A stretch of 42,160 nt of DNA from Phycisphaerales bacterium (GTDB taxonomy: Bacteria; Planctomycetota; Phycisphaerae; Tepidisphaerales; Tepidisphaeraceae): NCBI GenBank assembly GCA_028291615.1, contig JAQGHM010000234.1:1-42160 (forward strand). The letters run 5' to 3'. The translations under genes and the position numbers were made by a program. Shown piece after piece: positions 31,787-39,961 of this stretch. The notes beneath the pieces are model-generated. The model saw only the letters and a list, made by a program, of their open reading frames with translations. It searched no databases and had not been told where the DNA came from. How positions within the stretch are numbered: the stretch's first letter is position 1; every line of letters begins with the position of its first letter.

Positions 31787-32534
31787 CGGCGCGATCCTTG
31801 GGGCAGCCTGCGATGTTATTTGGAATGGTCGGCGCGTCGCGGAAAAAATAGGTGTGAACGGCCTTGGCGAACGCTTCGTAGCCCTGCGCGCGGAGGAATA
31901 TGCCGATCGGTGACCTTTCCACCTCTGACAAGGAAGCCCCGAAACACTCGACAAGCAGATAACGCGGCCGATAGCGCGTCCAGTCATTGCCTTCCAGGAC
32001 CTCAAGGTCCATTCCTTCCACGTCTACGGACATGAAGTCGATGTGCTGACCGGTTTCCATGTGTTCGCGCAACACGTCTGCGAGGCGTCGCGTCGTGACG
32101 CGGGTCACTTTCGTAATGGCGTACGCGGCCTGCGCGGTCGGAGAGCTGTTGCTATCGGTGAGCGTGTTAAGGGCTCCATCGGAATACTCGCGGAGGTCGA
32201 GCTCGCGACCGTCGCGCGAAATGGCTGCCTCGATGGTGACGTCCCGCGGCCGCAGCTGATCAAACAACGCTTTGACGCCGGGCGTCGCGTCGATGTTGAT
32301 CCCGCGCCAACCGAGCTGGTAAAACAGATTGGTGTTTGAAAAACGCCGCGGGTGATGCGCGCCAACGTCCACGTAGAAGCCCGAATCGCGTCGCTCGAAG
32401 AGGCGGTGCAGGATTCGGTCTTCGCCTTCCTGGGAGTACGACTTGACCGCGTAAACGTCGAAGAAGCGCTCCCGTATGGGACGGAACATTGATCGCACTC
32501 GAGCTGGGAGAATTCGCTTCAGGAATTTCTTCAT
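31779..32534 (-). CDS. FkbM family methyltransferase
   Basis: 251 residues. SYSQEGEDRILHRLF, then FYVDVGAHHPRRFSNTN and GWRGINIDATPG form the SAM site, and IDFMSVDVEGMDLEVLEGND is the family signature. FkbM enzymes O-methylate sugars or polyketides; here the neighbours indicate polysaccharide. Its start overlaps the stop of the flippase by four bases (ATGA at 32531-32534), showing translational coupling. There is no membrane segment. Confidence 0.92.
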   Translation of the reverse strand: MKKFLKRILPARVRSMFRPIRERFFDVYAVKSYSQEGEDRILHRLFERRDSGFYVDVGAHHPRRFSNTNLFYQLGWRGINIDATPGVKALFDQLRPRDVTIEAAISRDGRELDLREYSDGALNTLTDSNSSPTAQAAYAITKVTRVTTRRLADVLREHMETGQHIDFMSVDVEGMDLEVLEGNDWTRYRPRYLLVECFGASLSEVERSPIGIFLRAQGYEAFAKAVHTYFFRDAPTIPNNIAGCPKDRADV

Positions 32535-33856
32535 GGGCGTAGGAAAAGGTAGCGCGGGAAGAAGAGCGATTTCATCTGTAATACGAAAATAGGACGCGTG
32601 CGGACACTGAACAGGTTGCTGATCACGGCTGCAAACGCATACGCCACCACCGTCGCCCAGGCCGCCCCCAGGCTGCCGTAGCGGGGAATCAACACCACGT
32701 TCAACGCGACGTTGATGAGGGCGCCGGCGACTGTTCGGTAAAAGCTGAGTCTAATCAATCCTTCTGCCACGTTCCAAGTCTCCTGCGCGGTTCCCAGGAA
32801 GACGAATATCGACGCCCAAATGTGCACGGCGAGCACTGGGCCCGCCTCCGTGTACCGGTTGCCGTATACCGCATTAATCAATGGCGTTGCAAAGAGGGCG
32901 ATCGGTACGGCCAGCGTCAGCGAAATCGCACTCATCAGGCTGAACAGGTGAAGGAGGCGCTGGTTGTATAATGCCCGGTTGGATTCTCGAACCCGAACCA
33001 CCGACGGGAGGACGGCGGTGAGCAGCGCGAGCGGAATCACGTACCATAATTCGGAAATGCGCGTGGCGGCGGCGTAAATGCCCACCTCGCGCTCGCCGGA
33101 CATCTCGCGCAACATGACCGCGTCGATCCGCATGTAGATCATGATCGCCATGGCGCTGAGCAGCTGCGGCCAACTGTCGGCAAGCAGGCGGCGCGCCACG
33201 GCGCCGTTGGGTTTCCAGCGCGAGATCGGAACGCCGAAGCGCCGGTTCAGCACCATCAGGGCGACGCATGCGATAAGCGACTCACCCACCTGGGTCCAGG
33301 CATATGCGACCAGCGGCGCGTCGATCTTGACCAGGACGATCCGCGTCGTGGACATCATGACCAGCGCGACGTTGCGTGCCCAGACGGAATACTTTGCCGC
33401 GACCTGGGACTGGAAATAGAACTCGATGGTTTCGAAGGCATCCAGGGCGAACGCCAGGCTCACGATGGCCACCAGCACCTGCGACGATCGATCATGCGGG
33501 CGGATCATCCAGATCGCCGCGACGGCGGAGATCATCGCGATCACGCCCCCCCCTGCCCGCAAGACAAACGCGCTGCCGAGAAGCTGCGGGGTTCGTTCCG
33601 GATGCCTCACCAGGTCCCGCACGAGGATCCGATCCAGGCCCAATTTGCTTACCGCCCCGAACAGCCACGCGAAGACCAGGGCAAAATTCAGTTCCCCAAA
33701 CCGCTCCGGCCCCAGGTGCCGCGCCATGAACACCCCCACCGTGAACCCGAAGATCATCCGCATCGCGCGATCCAGCGACAGCCACGCCATGCTGGTAACG
33801 ACGCGCGACAGGCCGGGCCGTCGCTGATGCAAACGTGCGGACCAGCGCGCGATCAT
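32531..33856 (-). CDS. Wzx-type oligosaccharide flippase
   Basis: 441 residues with about 12-14 hydrophobic helices. The N-terminal part (MAWLSLDRAMRMIFGFTVGV and FMARHLGPERFGELNFALVF) and the conserved Arg/Asp-bearing helices match the polysaccharide transport (PST/MATE-like) family. It flips lipid-linked repeat units across the inner membrane. The ATG at 33856 has GAGGGGG about four bases upstream; the frame upstream is unsupported. It lies 142 bases after the O-antigen ligase-like gene and overlaps the FkbM gene by four bases. Confidence 0.9.
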   Translation of the reverse strand: MIARWSARLHQRRPGLSRVVTSMAWLSLDRAMRMIFGFTVGVFMARHLGPERFGELNFALVFAWLFGAVSKLGLDRILVRDLVRHPERTPQLLGSAFVLRAGGGVIAMISAVAAIWMIRPHDRSSQVLVAIVSLAFALDAFETIEFYFQSQVAAKYSVWARNVALVMMSTTRIVLVKIDAPLVAYAWTQVGESLIACVALMVLNRRFGVPISRWKPNGAVARRLLADSWPQLLSAMAIMIYMRIDAVMLREMSGEREVGIYAAATRISELWYVIPLALLTAVLPSVVRVRESNRALYNQRLLHLFSLMSAISLTLAVPIALFATPLINAVYGNRYTEAGPVLAVHIWASIFVFLGTAQETWNVAEGLIRLSFYRTVAGALINVALNVVLIPRYGSLGAAWATVVAYAFAAVISNLFSVRTRPIFVLQMKSLFFPRYLFLRP

Positions 33857-33998
33857 CGCAGCCCCCTCGGCAAGGCGCACGACGAACGGCGGCGTGCGCG
33901 CTTTGCCGCTGAGTCGGATAAGTACTGGCAGCGTGCGGCGGGACCGTGGTTCATTCGGTATGTGATTGCGCGGGTGAGCGATCAGTCGGCGGCAGGAT

Positions 33999-35363
33999 TC
34001 ACGTATGCACCGAATCCCCGGGATGCTGGGCCATTCCCCCGTACTCGTTGTAGTCATAGCCGTATTCCGGACTCGCGCCGGATTCGTACTGGCTCGCCGC
34101 GCCCTCCCGTGCAAGGGTCAACTGCATCGCGCGAACGCGGAACGCCATTCCAAACATCAAGCCGACCATCATCCCCAATCGCTGCTGGTTAATCGACAGC
34201 GAGAGGCTCCCCCAAAATAGCGCCACGAACGCCATGATGGCTGCCAGCGCGCCGAACATCGCGATGTGCGGGTCGGTCGAGTCCCGCAACATCCGATAGC
34301 CCACGATTATGCATCCGAAGATCGGCACGAGGAAGGCGGCAAGTCCGATCGGACCATATTGCGCCAGCGCGGAGGTCCACACGTTGTGGTTCATTCCCAT
34401 CGCGCCAACCTCTGCTTCGACGCGCGATGAGATGGCGAACCCTTTGCCGATCACCGGGCTCTCCGACCACACTTTTAATTCGGCGAGAATGCCCGGCAGG
34501 CGCGTCGCGGTCACGGTCGTCTTGGTTTCCTCGTCGTAAAAAGGCAATAGCGCCTTAAGCCGTCTCTCCACGACGTACGTCTTGAAGTCGCGCCCGGTGA
34601 GCTGGGACATCCCCGCGACGCCGCCAAATAACAGGCTGCTCATTACAATTATCCCGAGGAACGTCATTGTTAGACGCCGTCCCCAATTTGCCCTGGCTAA
34701 AACCAACGCCGCGAACAGCAGCGTGAAGACGCCCGTCACGTAGGAGCCGCGGTGCGGCACGCCGAAAATGCCCACCGTGCATATCACCAACATCACCCGT
34801 GACAGATAACGAGGAAAGACCCGAATGCGGGAGACGCCGGCAAACACGAGAAATGCAGCCAGCGTCAAACCGGTGTCGCCCCCGTAACGGATCAGCCTTA
34901 ATTCGTCAAAGCTCTTACCCTCGCGCACGGCCTCGCTGGTTCCCCTGATAAGAAACATCACTATGACCGCGCTGGCGAGGCTGCACCAAAGCCAGATGTA
35001 CGTGACGGTTTTGGCCGACCGAGGGGTCTTTGCCACGGTATATCCGATGAAGATCGAGGCCGGCAGCACCAATAGGTTTCGCATCGCAGTGACGTACTCC
35101 CGGGCCCCCGTCCCCTGAATCGCCGCGCCCGCTATACCGATGAAGATGGAAAGCACCAATAGGCTCACCGACCAGATAAACAGCGGGTGGACGCGATCGG
35201 CGCGAAACTTATTCCGCGTGGATAGCAACTGCTGCAGGAAGACCAGTGCCAGCATCCCATCCAGGATGTTGAGCGGGAATCCACCTATTTCCTTGCGATA
35301 GGCGAACAAAAAATCGTTGGTCAGCGTGGAGTTCAGCAGCAACAGGATGGCGAAGAGGAACAT
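33999..35363 (-). CDS. O-antigen ligase/polymerase-like (Wzy_C) membrane protein
   Basis: 454 residues with about 10-12 transmembrane helices; the start of the protein is in the membrane (FLFAILLLLNS). A large loop between helices contains RLPGILAELKVWSESPVIGKGFAISS and MGMNHNVWTSALAQYGPIGL, the Wzy_C pattern of O-antigen polymerases and ligases, including the His of NHNVW. It polymerises or attaches polysaccharide repeat units in the periplasm. It is the first gene of the surface polysaccharide operon. A proline/acidic-rich hydrophilic tail of about 40 residues is unusual. Confidence 0.88.
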   Translation of the reverse strand: MFLFAILLLLNSTLTNDFLFAYRKEIGGFPLNILDGMLALVFLQQLLSTRNKFRADRVHPLFIWSVSLLVLSIFIGIAGAAIQGTGAREYVTAMRNLLVLPASIFIGYTVAKTPRSAKTVTYIWLWCSLASAVIVMFLIRGTSEAVREGKSFDELRLIRYGGDTGLTLAAFLVFAGVSRIRVFPRYLSRVMLVICTVGIFGVPHRGSYVTGVFTLLFAALVLARANWGRRLTMTFLGIIVMSSLLFGGVAGMSQLTGRDFKTYVVERRLKALLPFYDEETKTTVTATRLPGILAELKVWSESPVIGKGFAISSRVEAEVGAMGMNHNVWTSALAQYGPIGLAAFLVPIFGCIIVGYRMLRDSTDPHIAMFGALAAIMAFVALFWGSLSLSINQQRLGMMVGLMFGMAFRVRAMQLTLAREGAASQYESGASPEYGYDYNEYGGMAQHPGDSVHT

Positions 35364-35559
35364 GGGTCTGATCCCAAACGGGCTTGTTCACGGATGCGCC
35401 GCGGTGGGGCGTCCATGATATCTATGATCGGCCGCAAAACCATGCCCGTGCAACGAATCCTGGGTCTGGCGAGGCTGGCGGCGGTGGCGAACGACTGGTG
35501 AGATATACCCAGTGGATACGCCGGCCCTCCCCTTTAGTTCATCGCTGCAACCGGTTGAA

Positions 35560-35587
35560 TTGACGAATCCCGGCTTTGAATTAGGAT
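35560..35587 (+). promoter_or_regulatory. Candidate sigma-70 promoter of the SGNH hydrolase gene
   Basis: TTGACG and TAGGAT are separated by 16 bases, 55 bases upstream of the start at 35643. The -35 matches five of six, the -10 four of six positions. It lies in the 279-base intergenic region between the divergent O-antigen ligase-like and hydrolase genes; the rest of that region shows no other clear signal. Confidence 0.55.
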
Positions 35588-35642
35588 CGATTCGACGCGC
35601 GGCGCAATGTGGCGGTCGGGCCGGTAACCGCGGCATGAACCT

Positions 35643-36662
35643 ATGGACGAATCAGCATCTGCTCCTGCTTCCCCACCCCCATCCCCTTCCCCAACAGCCC
35701 CGCGCCGGCGTCGGCGGTGGCCGTTACGGCTGGCTCTCCTGCTGTCGCTCCTGCTTATCGGGGGTGAATTATTCGCCCGTTTCTATCTGGGCCTGGGTGA
35801 TCCGCCGTTGTCGCAGGCCGACCCGCAGATTGAATACCTTTTCAAGCCTAACCAAGACTGCCGTCGGTTTGGAAATCGCATCAAATACAACCGATATTCG
35901 ATGCGGAACGAAGATTTCCCCCCGTACAAGACCCGTCCGGGTGAACTGCGGGTGCTCGTAGTGGGGGACAGCGTGGTGAACGGGGGTGTGCTGACGGATC
36001 AGTCGCAGTTGGCGACGACGCTGCTTGAGCAGAAGCTGTCGGCGGATCTCAAGCGGCCGGTCATTGTCGGCAACATCTCGGCCGGAAGTTGGGGGCCGCC
36101 GAATGAACTGGCGTACCTTAAGCGGTACGGGCTGTTCGATGCGGACGTGGTGGTGATCGTCCTGTCGAGCCATGATTACGCTGATGTGCCAACGTTTGAG
36201 CCCCTGGTTGGGGTCAGTGCATCGTATCCCAATCACAAGCCTTTACTTGCGCTTTGGGATGGTTTTCAGCGGTACCTCCTGCCCCGCCTGCAGAGAACGA
36301 CGGCATCGAACGAGGGTTGGGCTCCCACGACCGGGCCGGCAAAGGCGGCGGATATCGAAGCGTGCATGACCGCCTTGAGGGACATGATCGAAATGGTACG
36401 GGCGAATGGGGCAAAAGTGATCGTAGCGCAGCATCTGGAGCGTACTGAGACGCTGGCGTCTCCGCTGGCGGGGCACGAAGCGATTGCTCAGGAGGCGCGG
36501 CGCGACGGGGTAACCCCGATTGAACTGGGGATCGCATTCGAACAGGCGCGCCGGCGCGGGGAGGATCCGTACAGGCAGGGGGATCAGATCCATCCAAGCG
36601 TGGTAGGCCAGCGTGAGATTGCGGGGGCATTGTTGCCGTTGATCGAAGCCGCCGTTCGATAG
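35643..36662 (+). CDS. SGNH/GDSL hydrolase, membrane-anchored
   Basis: 339 residues. A Pro/Ser/Arg-rich N-terminus precedes one transmembrane helix (about 27-45), so the catalytic part faces the periplasm. Catalytic Ser110 is in VVGDSVVNGG, and the Asp/His pair is in GDQIHPSV (Asp314, His317). These enzymes deacetylate or esterify carbohydrate or lipid. The ATG at 35643 follows a candidate promoter. It ends one base before the stop of the convergent acyltransferase gene, and the pair could add and remove acetyl groups on the surface polymer; that is inference. Confidence 0.88.
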   Translation: MDESASAPASPPPSPSPTAPRRRRRWPLRLALLLSLLLIGGELFARFYLGLGDPPLSQADPQIEYLFKPNQDCRRFGNRIKYNRYSMRNEDFPPYKTRPGELRVLVVGDSVVNGGVLTDQSQLATTLLEQKLSADLKRPVIVGNISAGSWGPPNELAYLKRYGLFDADVVVIVLSSHDYADVPTFEPLVGVSASYPNHKPLLALWDGFQRYLLPRLQRTTASNEGWAPTTGPAKAADIEACMTALRDMIEMVRANGAKVIVAQHLERTETLASPLAGHEAIAQEARRDGVTPIELGIAFEQARRRGEDPYRQGDQIHPSVVGQREIAGALLPLIEAAVR

Positions 36663-36663
36663 G

Positions 36664-37698
36664 TCAGGGGATCAACCATCGCGTCAACCGCGCTCGCGAC
36701 AGCAGGCGAACCAGGGGGAGGGTGCCGGCGACCGTGCCGACAAAGACCGCAACGTCCAACCCAGCAGAGGGTTGAATGTGGGCTCGGACTGCGGCTGCCT
36801 GGATTCCCTCGATGAACAGGACGTGGACCAGGTAGAAGCCGAAAGCCATCTTTCCCCAAGTCGCGGTGCGGCCAATCATTGCGCCCTCCCAAGGCGCGAG
36901 GCCGAAGAGGAAGAAACCCGCTCCGGCGGCGTTTTCGAAACCGACACGCCGGGTGTGCGTGAGATACCCGACCGCGATGCATGCGACGCAAATCGCCAAG
37001 CCGAGGAGCGCCATTGCGGTATTGCGCAAAAGTCGAGACGGGATAAGGGGATAGATAGCTCCCAGCGCCGCCCCGAGAAAGATAGCCGGAGCCGCGGCGG
37101 CTGCCCGGTCGAGAAAAAACGCCACGTGCTCTTCAGTGATCATGTGATACACATCCGGAAACGGCAGGCACCCGATCACCACTCCGATGGCGGCGGAAAA
37201 GATCGCCACCCCAATCCGAGTCCCAGAGCGCGCCCGGGAGAGCCACCGAGCGGGCCAGAAGAGGACCAGGGAGAGAATGAAGAGGAACGGGAGGAACCAC
37301 ATATGGTGCGCCGCACCAGTCAGGAACATTCCCAGGTTGGGCGTGACGAGAGGGCGATGCAGGACGAGGCCCTTGAGATCGCGGGCAAGGATGTAGATCA
37401 AGCTCCAGACGAGCAGCGGAAGGTAAAGACGGTAGAAGCGCGCACGAGCGTAGGCCAGGGGAGCACGGGCGGGTTCCCGGCGCATGCCCTCGAAGAGCAG
37501 GAAAACTGCGCCGAGGGTGAAGAAAGGAACGGCAAAGCCGCCCAAATAGCTCGTGCGGACAAGTGAGGGTGACTCGGGCGTGTGCTCCCATGCGATGGCG
37601 ATGGCGGCGAGAAGCCGGGCGACGTCAAGGAAGAGGTAGCGTGGAGCAGAGGCCTTGGCGGGAGCGGGGGCGGCGATACCGGACATATCAACTTTCAT
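36664..37698 (-). CDS. Acyltransferase 3 family membrane protein
   Basis: 344 residues with about ten transmembrane helices. The start YLFLDVARLLAAIAIAWEHTPE carries the Arg and His that characterise acyltransferase 3, and helices with WFLPFLF follow. These enzymes O-acetylate polysaccharides or other surface molecules from the inner membrane. The ATG at 37698 is the first Met before the family start; ATG 37686 is an alternative. It is tail to tail with the SGNH gene and divergent from the HEAT-repeat lipoprotein. Confidence 0.9.
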   Translation of the reverse strand: MKVDMSGIAAPAPAKASAPRYLFLDVARLLAAIAIAWEHTPESPSLVRTSYLGGFAVPFFTLGAVFLLFEGMRREPARAPLAYARARFYRLYLPLLVWSLIYILARDLKGLVLHRPLVTPNLGMFLTGAAHHMWFLPFLFILSLVLFWPARWLSRARSGTRIGVAIFSAAIGVVIGCLPFPDVYHMITEEHVAFFLDRAAAAAPAIFLGAALGAIYPLIPSRLLRNTAMALLGLAICVACIAVGYLTHTRRVGFENAAGAGFFLFGLAPWEGAMIGRTATWGKMAFGFYLVHVLFIEGIQAAAVRAHIQPSAGLDVAVFVGTVAGTLPLVRLLSRARLTRWLIP

Positions 37699-37837
37699 CG
37701 ACTGGAGCGGCGGTTTTGTCCAACCGGCCTTGGCGATTAAACTTGCGCTGCCGCCTGCTTCGGGTTTTGGAGAGGCGGAAGGGTTGGTGCCGATAACGTG
37801 TGGTGTTTTGCGGTTTCCGCGTCGAACTGAGGAATGA

Positions 37838-38197
37838 ATGGGCCGCATGAGCCGTCGGGCTGGTTTAAGTTTGCTGCTCGGACTGTCCGGTGTGGCGTGC
37901 ACCGCGCCGCGGCCGGCGCCCAACATTGCCGACGCCGATCCGACGGTGAAGATCGCGGGCATTAAGCAGGCGGTGGCGCGGAAGGACCGCGCGGCGCTGC
38001 CGGCGTTGGTCGAGCAGCTTGATAGCGACGATCCGGCGGTCCGCCTGTTTGCCCTGCAAGCGCTGGAGAGATTTTCCGGTGATCGCTTCGGATACGAGTA
38101 TTATCTGGATGAGCAGCAGCGTAGGCCGTCGCTGGCGCGATGGCAGGAATGGTTGAAACAGCAGCAACGGGAAGCGCCCGCTTCGCTTGGGAAATGA
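37838..38197 (+). CDS. HEAT-repeat lipoprotein
   Basis: 119 residues. The lipobox LSGVAC (Cys around residue 21) and a HEAT/ARM-like helical pair (DPTVKIAGIKQAVARKDRAA; ALVEQLDSDDPAVRLFALQA) are seen. The C-terminus is basic and Gln-rich (RWQEWLKQQQR). It may be a periplasmic scaffold. GAGGA lies four bases before the chosen ATG; ATG 37847 is an alternative. It is the first gene of the plus-strand operon and overlaps the kinase gene by four bases. Confidence 0.82.
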   Translation: MGRMSRRAGLSLLLGLSGVACTAPRPAPNIADADPTVKIAGIKQAVARKDRAALPALVEQLDSDDPAVRLFALQALERFSGDRFGYEYYLDEQQRRPSLARWQEWLKQQQREAPASLGK

Positions 38198-38709
38198 CGA
38201 ATGTTGTAGAATCGGCTAACCGAGTAGCCGCGATTCCATTGATGCAACCCGCCCATCCAACCTCGCCGCCGCACGTGGACGTGAAGATTACGAGCGATCC
38301 GGCGAACATTGCCGAGGTTCGTCGGACCGTCGAACAGGTGGCGACGTCATGCGGCTTAAGTGAGCAGGCGGTTGCGGAAGTGGGCCTCTGCGTGAACGAG
38401 GCGCTGGCGAACGTGATACGGCACGCGTACGAGGGGGCGAAGGACAAACCGATTGTGGTGCGGGCGCACTGCCAGGACCGGACGCTGGTGGTTACAATAC
38501 GCGACTGGGGAAACGGCGTGAATCCGGCAACCCTGCCGCCCAAACCGTTTGACCCATTGGAGCCCGGCGGCCTGGGCCTGATCTGTCTCCGCCGGATGAT
38601 GAATGAAGTCACCTACGTTCCGCAGGGGGACGGCGGCATGCTGCTGGTGATGAAGAAGGCAAAACAACATCCCGACGCGGGTCGGAATTCGGAGCGCGTC
38701 CATGAGTGA
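38194..38709 (+). CDS. RsbW-type serine kinase/anti-sigma factor (HATPase)
   Basis: 171 residues. GHKL ATPase with the N box CVNEALANVIRHAYEG (Glu69, Asn73), the G1 box IRDWGNGVNP and the G2 box GGLGLICLRRMMNE. Family members bind a sigma factor or phosphorylate a STAS-domain partner. The next gene encodes such a STAS protein, overlapping by eight bases, so they form a partner pair. The ATG overlaps the stop of the lipoprotein gene by four bases. No sigma-factor gene is in the operon, and the downstream genes are a lipid transporter, which is unusual. Confidence 0.92.
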   Translation: MTNVVESANRVAAIPLMQPAHPTSPPHVDVKITSDPANIAEVRRTVEQVATSCGLSEQAVAEVGLCVNEALANVIRHAYEGAKDKPIVVRAHCQDRTLVVTIRDWGNGVNPATLPPKPFDPLEPGGLGLICLRRMMNEVTYVPQGDGGMLLVMKKAKQHPDAGRNSERVHE

Positions 38710-39073
38710 AGGCAATCACGGCGGTATCGACCTGGTCCCCACCACGCGGGTCGATCCCGCGACCAAATCCGTCGTCGCCTCGATCCGCGGGGAGATCGAC
38801 CTGCACAACAGCCCGGACCTGCGCGGCGTGCTGCTTGAACTGCTCGCCAAGCACGAGCCCAAGCGCCTGGTACTGAACCTGAGCCAGGTGCCGTACATGG
38901 ATTCGAGTGCGATCGCGGTGCTGGTGGAGGCGCTGCAGAAGATCCGCAAGAGCGGCGGCAGAATCTTCCTGACCGACCTGCAACCGCGCGTGAAGGGGCT
39001 CTTGGAGATTGCGCGGCTGGACTCGATCTTCGTGGTTGCGAAGGACGAGGCTGAGGCGATGGCGAAACAATAA
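38702..39073 (+). CDS. STAS-domain anti-anti-sigma factor or MlaB-like protein
   Basis: 123 residues. A single STAS domain: ASIRGEIDLHNSPDLRG, then LNLSQVPYMDSSAIAVLVEAL, in which Ser68 of DSS is the expected phosphorylation site. SpoIIAA/RsbV proteins of this type are phosphorylated by RsbW-type kinases; MlaB of the E. coli mla operon is a STAS protein that binds the MlaF ATPase. Both are compatible here, since a kinase gene precedes and mlaE/mlaF follow. The start overlaps the kinase gene by eight bases. An inverted repeat lies between this gene and mlaE. Confidence 0.92.
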   Translation: MSEGNHGGIDLVPTTRVDPATKSVVASIRGEIDLHNSPDLRGVLLELLAKHEPKRLVLNLSQVPYMDSSAIAVLVEALQKIRKSGGRIFLTDLQPRVKGLLEIARLDSIFVVAKDEAEAMAKQ

Positions 39074-39076
39074 AGA

Positions 39077-39152
39077 AGTAGGCGGTAGGCAGAAGGCAGT
39101 AGGCAGGAATCAATTGCCCGTTCTGCGTACTGACCGCTGGCTGCTGGCTACT
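39077..39152. repeat. Imperfect 30-nt inverted repeat made of GGCAGTA-like units
   Basis: The left arm (39077-39106) reads AGTAGGCGGTAGGCAGAAGG onward, with internal GGCAGTAGGCAG; the right arm (39123-39152), reverse complemented, matches at 22 of 30 positions with a 16-base loop. The arms are internally repetitive (AGGCRGTAGGC). It fills the gap between the STAS gene and mlaE, ending three bases before mlaE's ATG, which has no visible ribosome site. Confidence 0.6.
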
Positions 39153-39155
39153 CTC

Positions 39156-39956
39156 ATGAATCAAGCCCTCAACCTGTTTCGTCCGATCCGTGCGATTATC
39201 GAGTTTCTCGGGGGGCTTACGTTTTTGCTTCTCGATACTGCGGTCACGATTCCAGGGGCGCTGCTTTCCAAGCGTGGGCGGCGGCTGGGGTGGCAGAACC
39301 TGTGGTCGCAGATGGATCGGGTTGGAGTGAAGTCGGTGCCGATCGTCGCCCTGGTGCTCTTTTGCATCGGGGCGATCCTGGCGCTGCAGATGGCGCCGAT
39401 CCTGCGGGATTACGGGAAGATCGACAGTGTCGCCGACGTCATCTCAGTCGCGATCTTCCGCGAGTTGGGGCCGCTGGTCAGCGCAATCGTGCTGACGGGC
39501 TTTGCAGGCGCGAGCATCGCGGCGGAAATGGGGACGATGGTGGTGAGCGAGGAGATCGAGGCGCTGGAGGCGCACGCGATCAATCCGATCCGGTTTCTGG
39601 TCGTCCCGCGCGTGCTGGCGACTACCATCATGATGGTCTGCATCGCCATTATCGGCGACACGGCCGGCATCATCGGTGGGCTGTCGGTGGGGCAGTGGTT
39701 TTTGGGGATCAATCACCAGCAGTACGTCACCCACACGTTCGACATCCTGAAGCTGAAGGATTTCGTGACGGGGCTGGTCAAGGCGGGCGTGTTTGGTGCG
39801 CTGATTTCGGGGCAGGCTTGTTACCTGGGGTTGAGTGTCACCGGCGGCGCACAAGGCGTGGGGAGCGCGACGACGCGAACGGTGGTTTATACGATCGTCG
39901 CGCTGATCACAGTCGATTTGATCTTCACGTCGGCGTTTTACTTCCTGGGGCTGTGA
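39156..39956 (+). CDS. mlaE: MlaE-type phospholipid ABC transporter permease
   Basis: 266 residues with about five to six hydrophobic helices. Conserved blocks FRELGPLVSAIVLTGFAGAS, AEMGTMVVSEEIEALEAHAI and PRVLATTIMM are diagnostic of the MlaE/YrbE permease family, which forms the inner-membrane core of the Mla lipid transporter. MCE-type lipid transport keeps outer-membrane lipid asymmetry. The ATG at 39156 lies immediately after an inverted repeat and lacks a Shine-Dalgarno site. It is five bases upstream of mlaF. Confidence 0.95.
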   Translation: MNQALNLFRPIRAIIEFLGGLTFLLLDTAVTIPGALLSKRGRRLGWQNLWSQMDRVGVKSVPIVALVLFCIGAILALQMAPILRDYGKIDSVADVISVAIFRELGPLVSAIVLTGFAGASIAAEMGTMVVSEEIEALEAHAINPIRFLVVPRVLATTIMMVCIAIIGDTAGIIGGLSVGQWFLGINHQQYVTHTFDILKLKDFVTGLVKAGVFGALISGQACYLGLSVTGGAQGVGSATTRTVVYTIVALITVDLIFTSAFYFLGL

Positions 39957-39961
39957 ACGCG

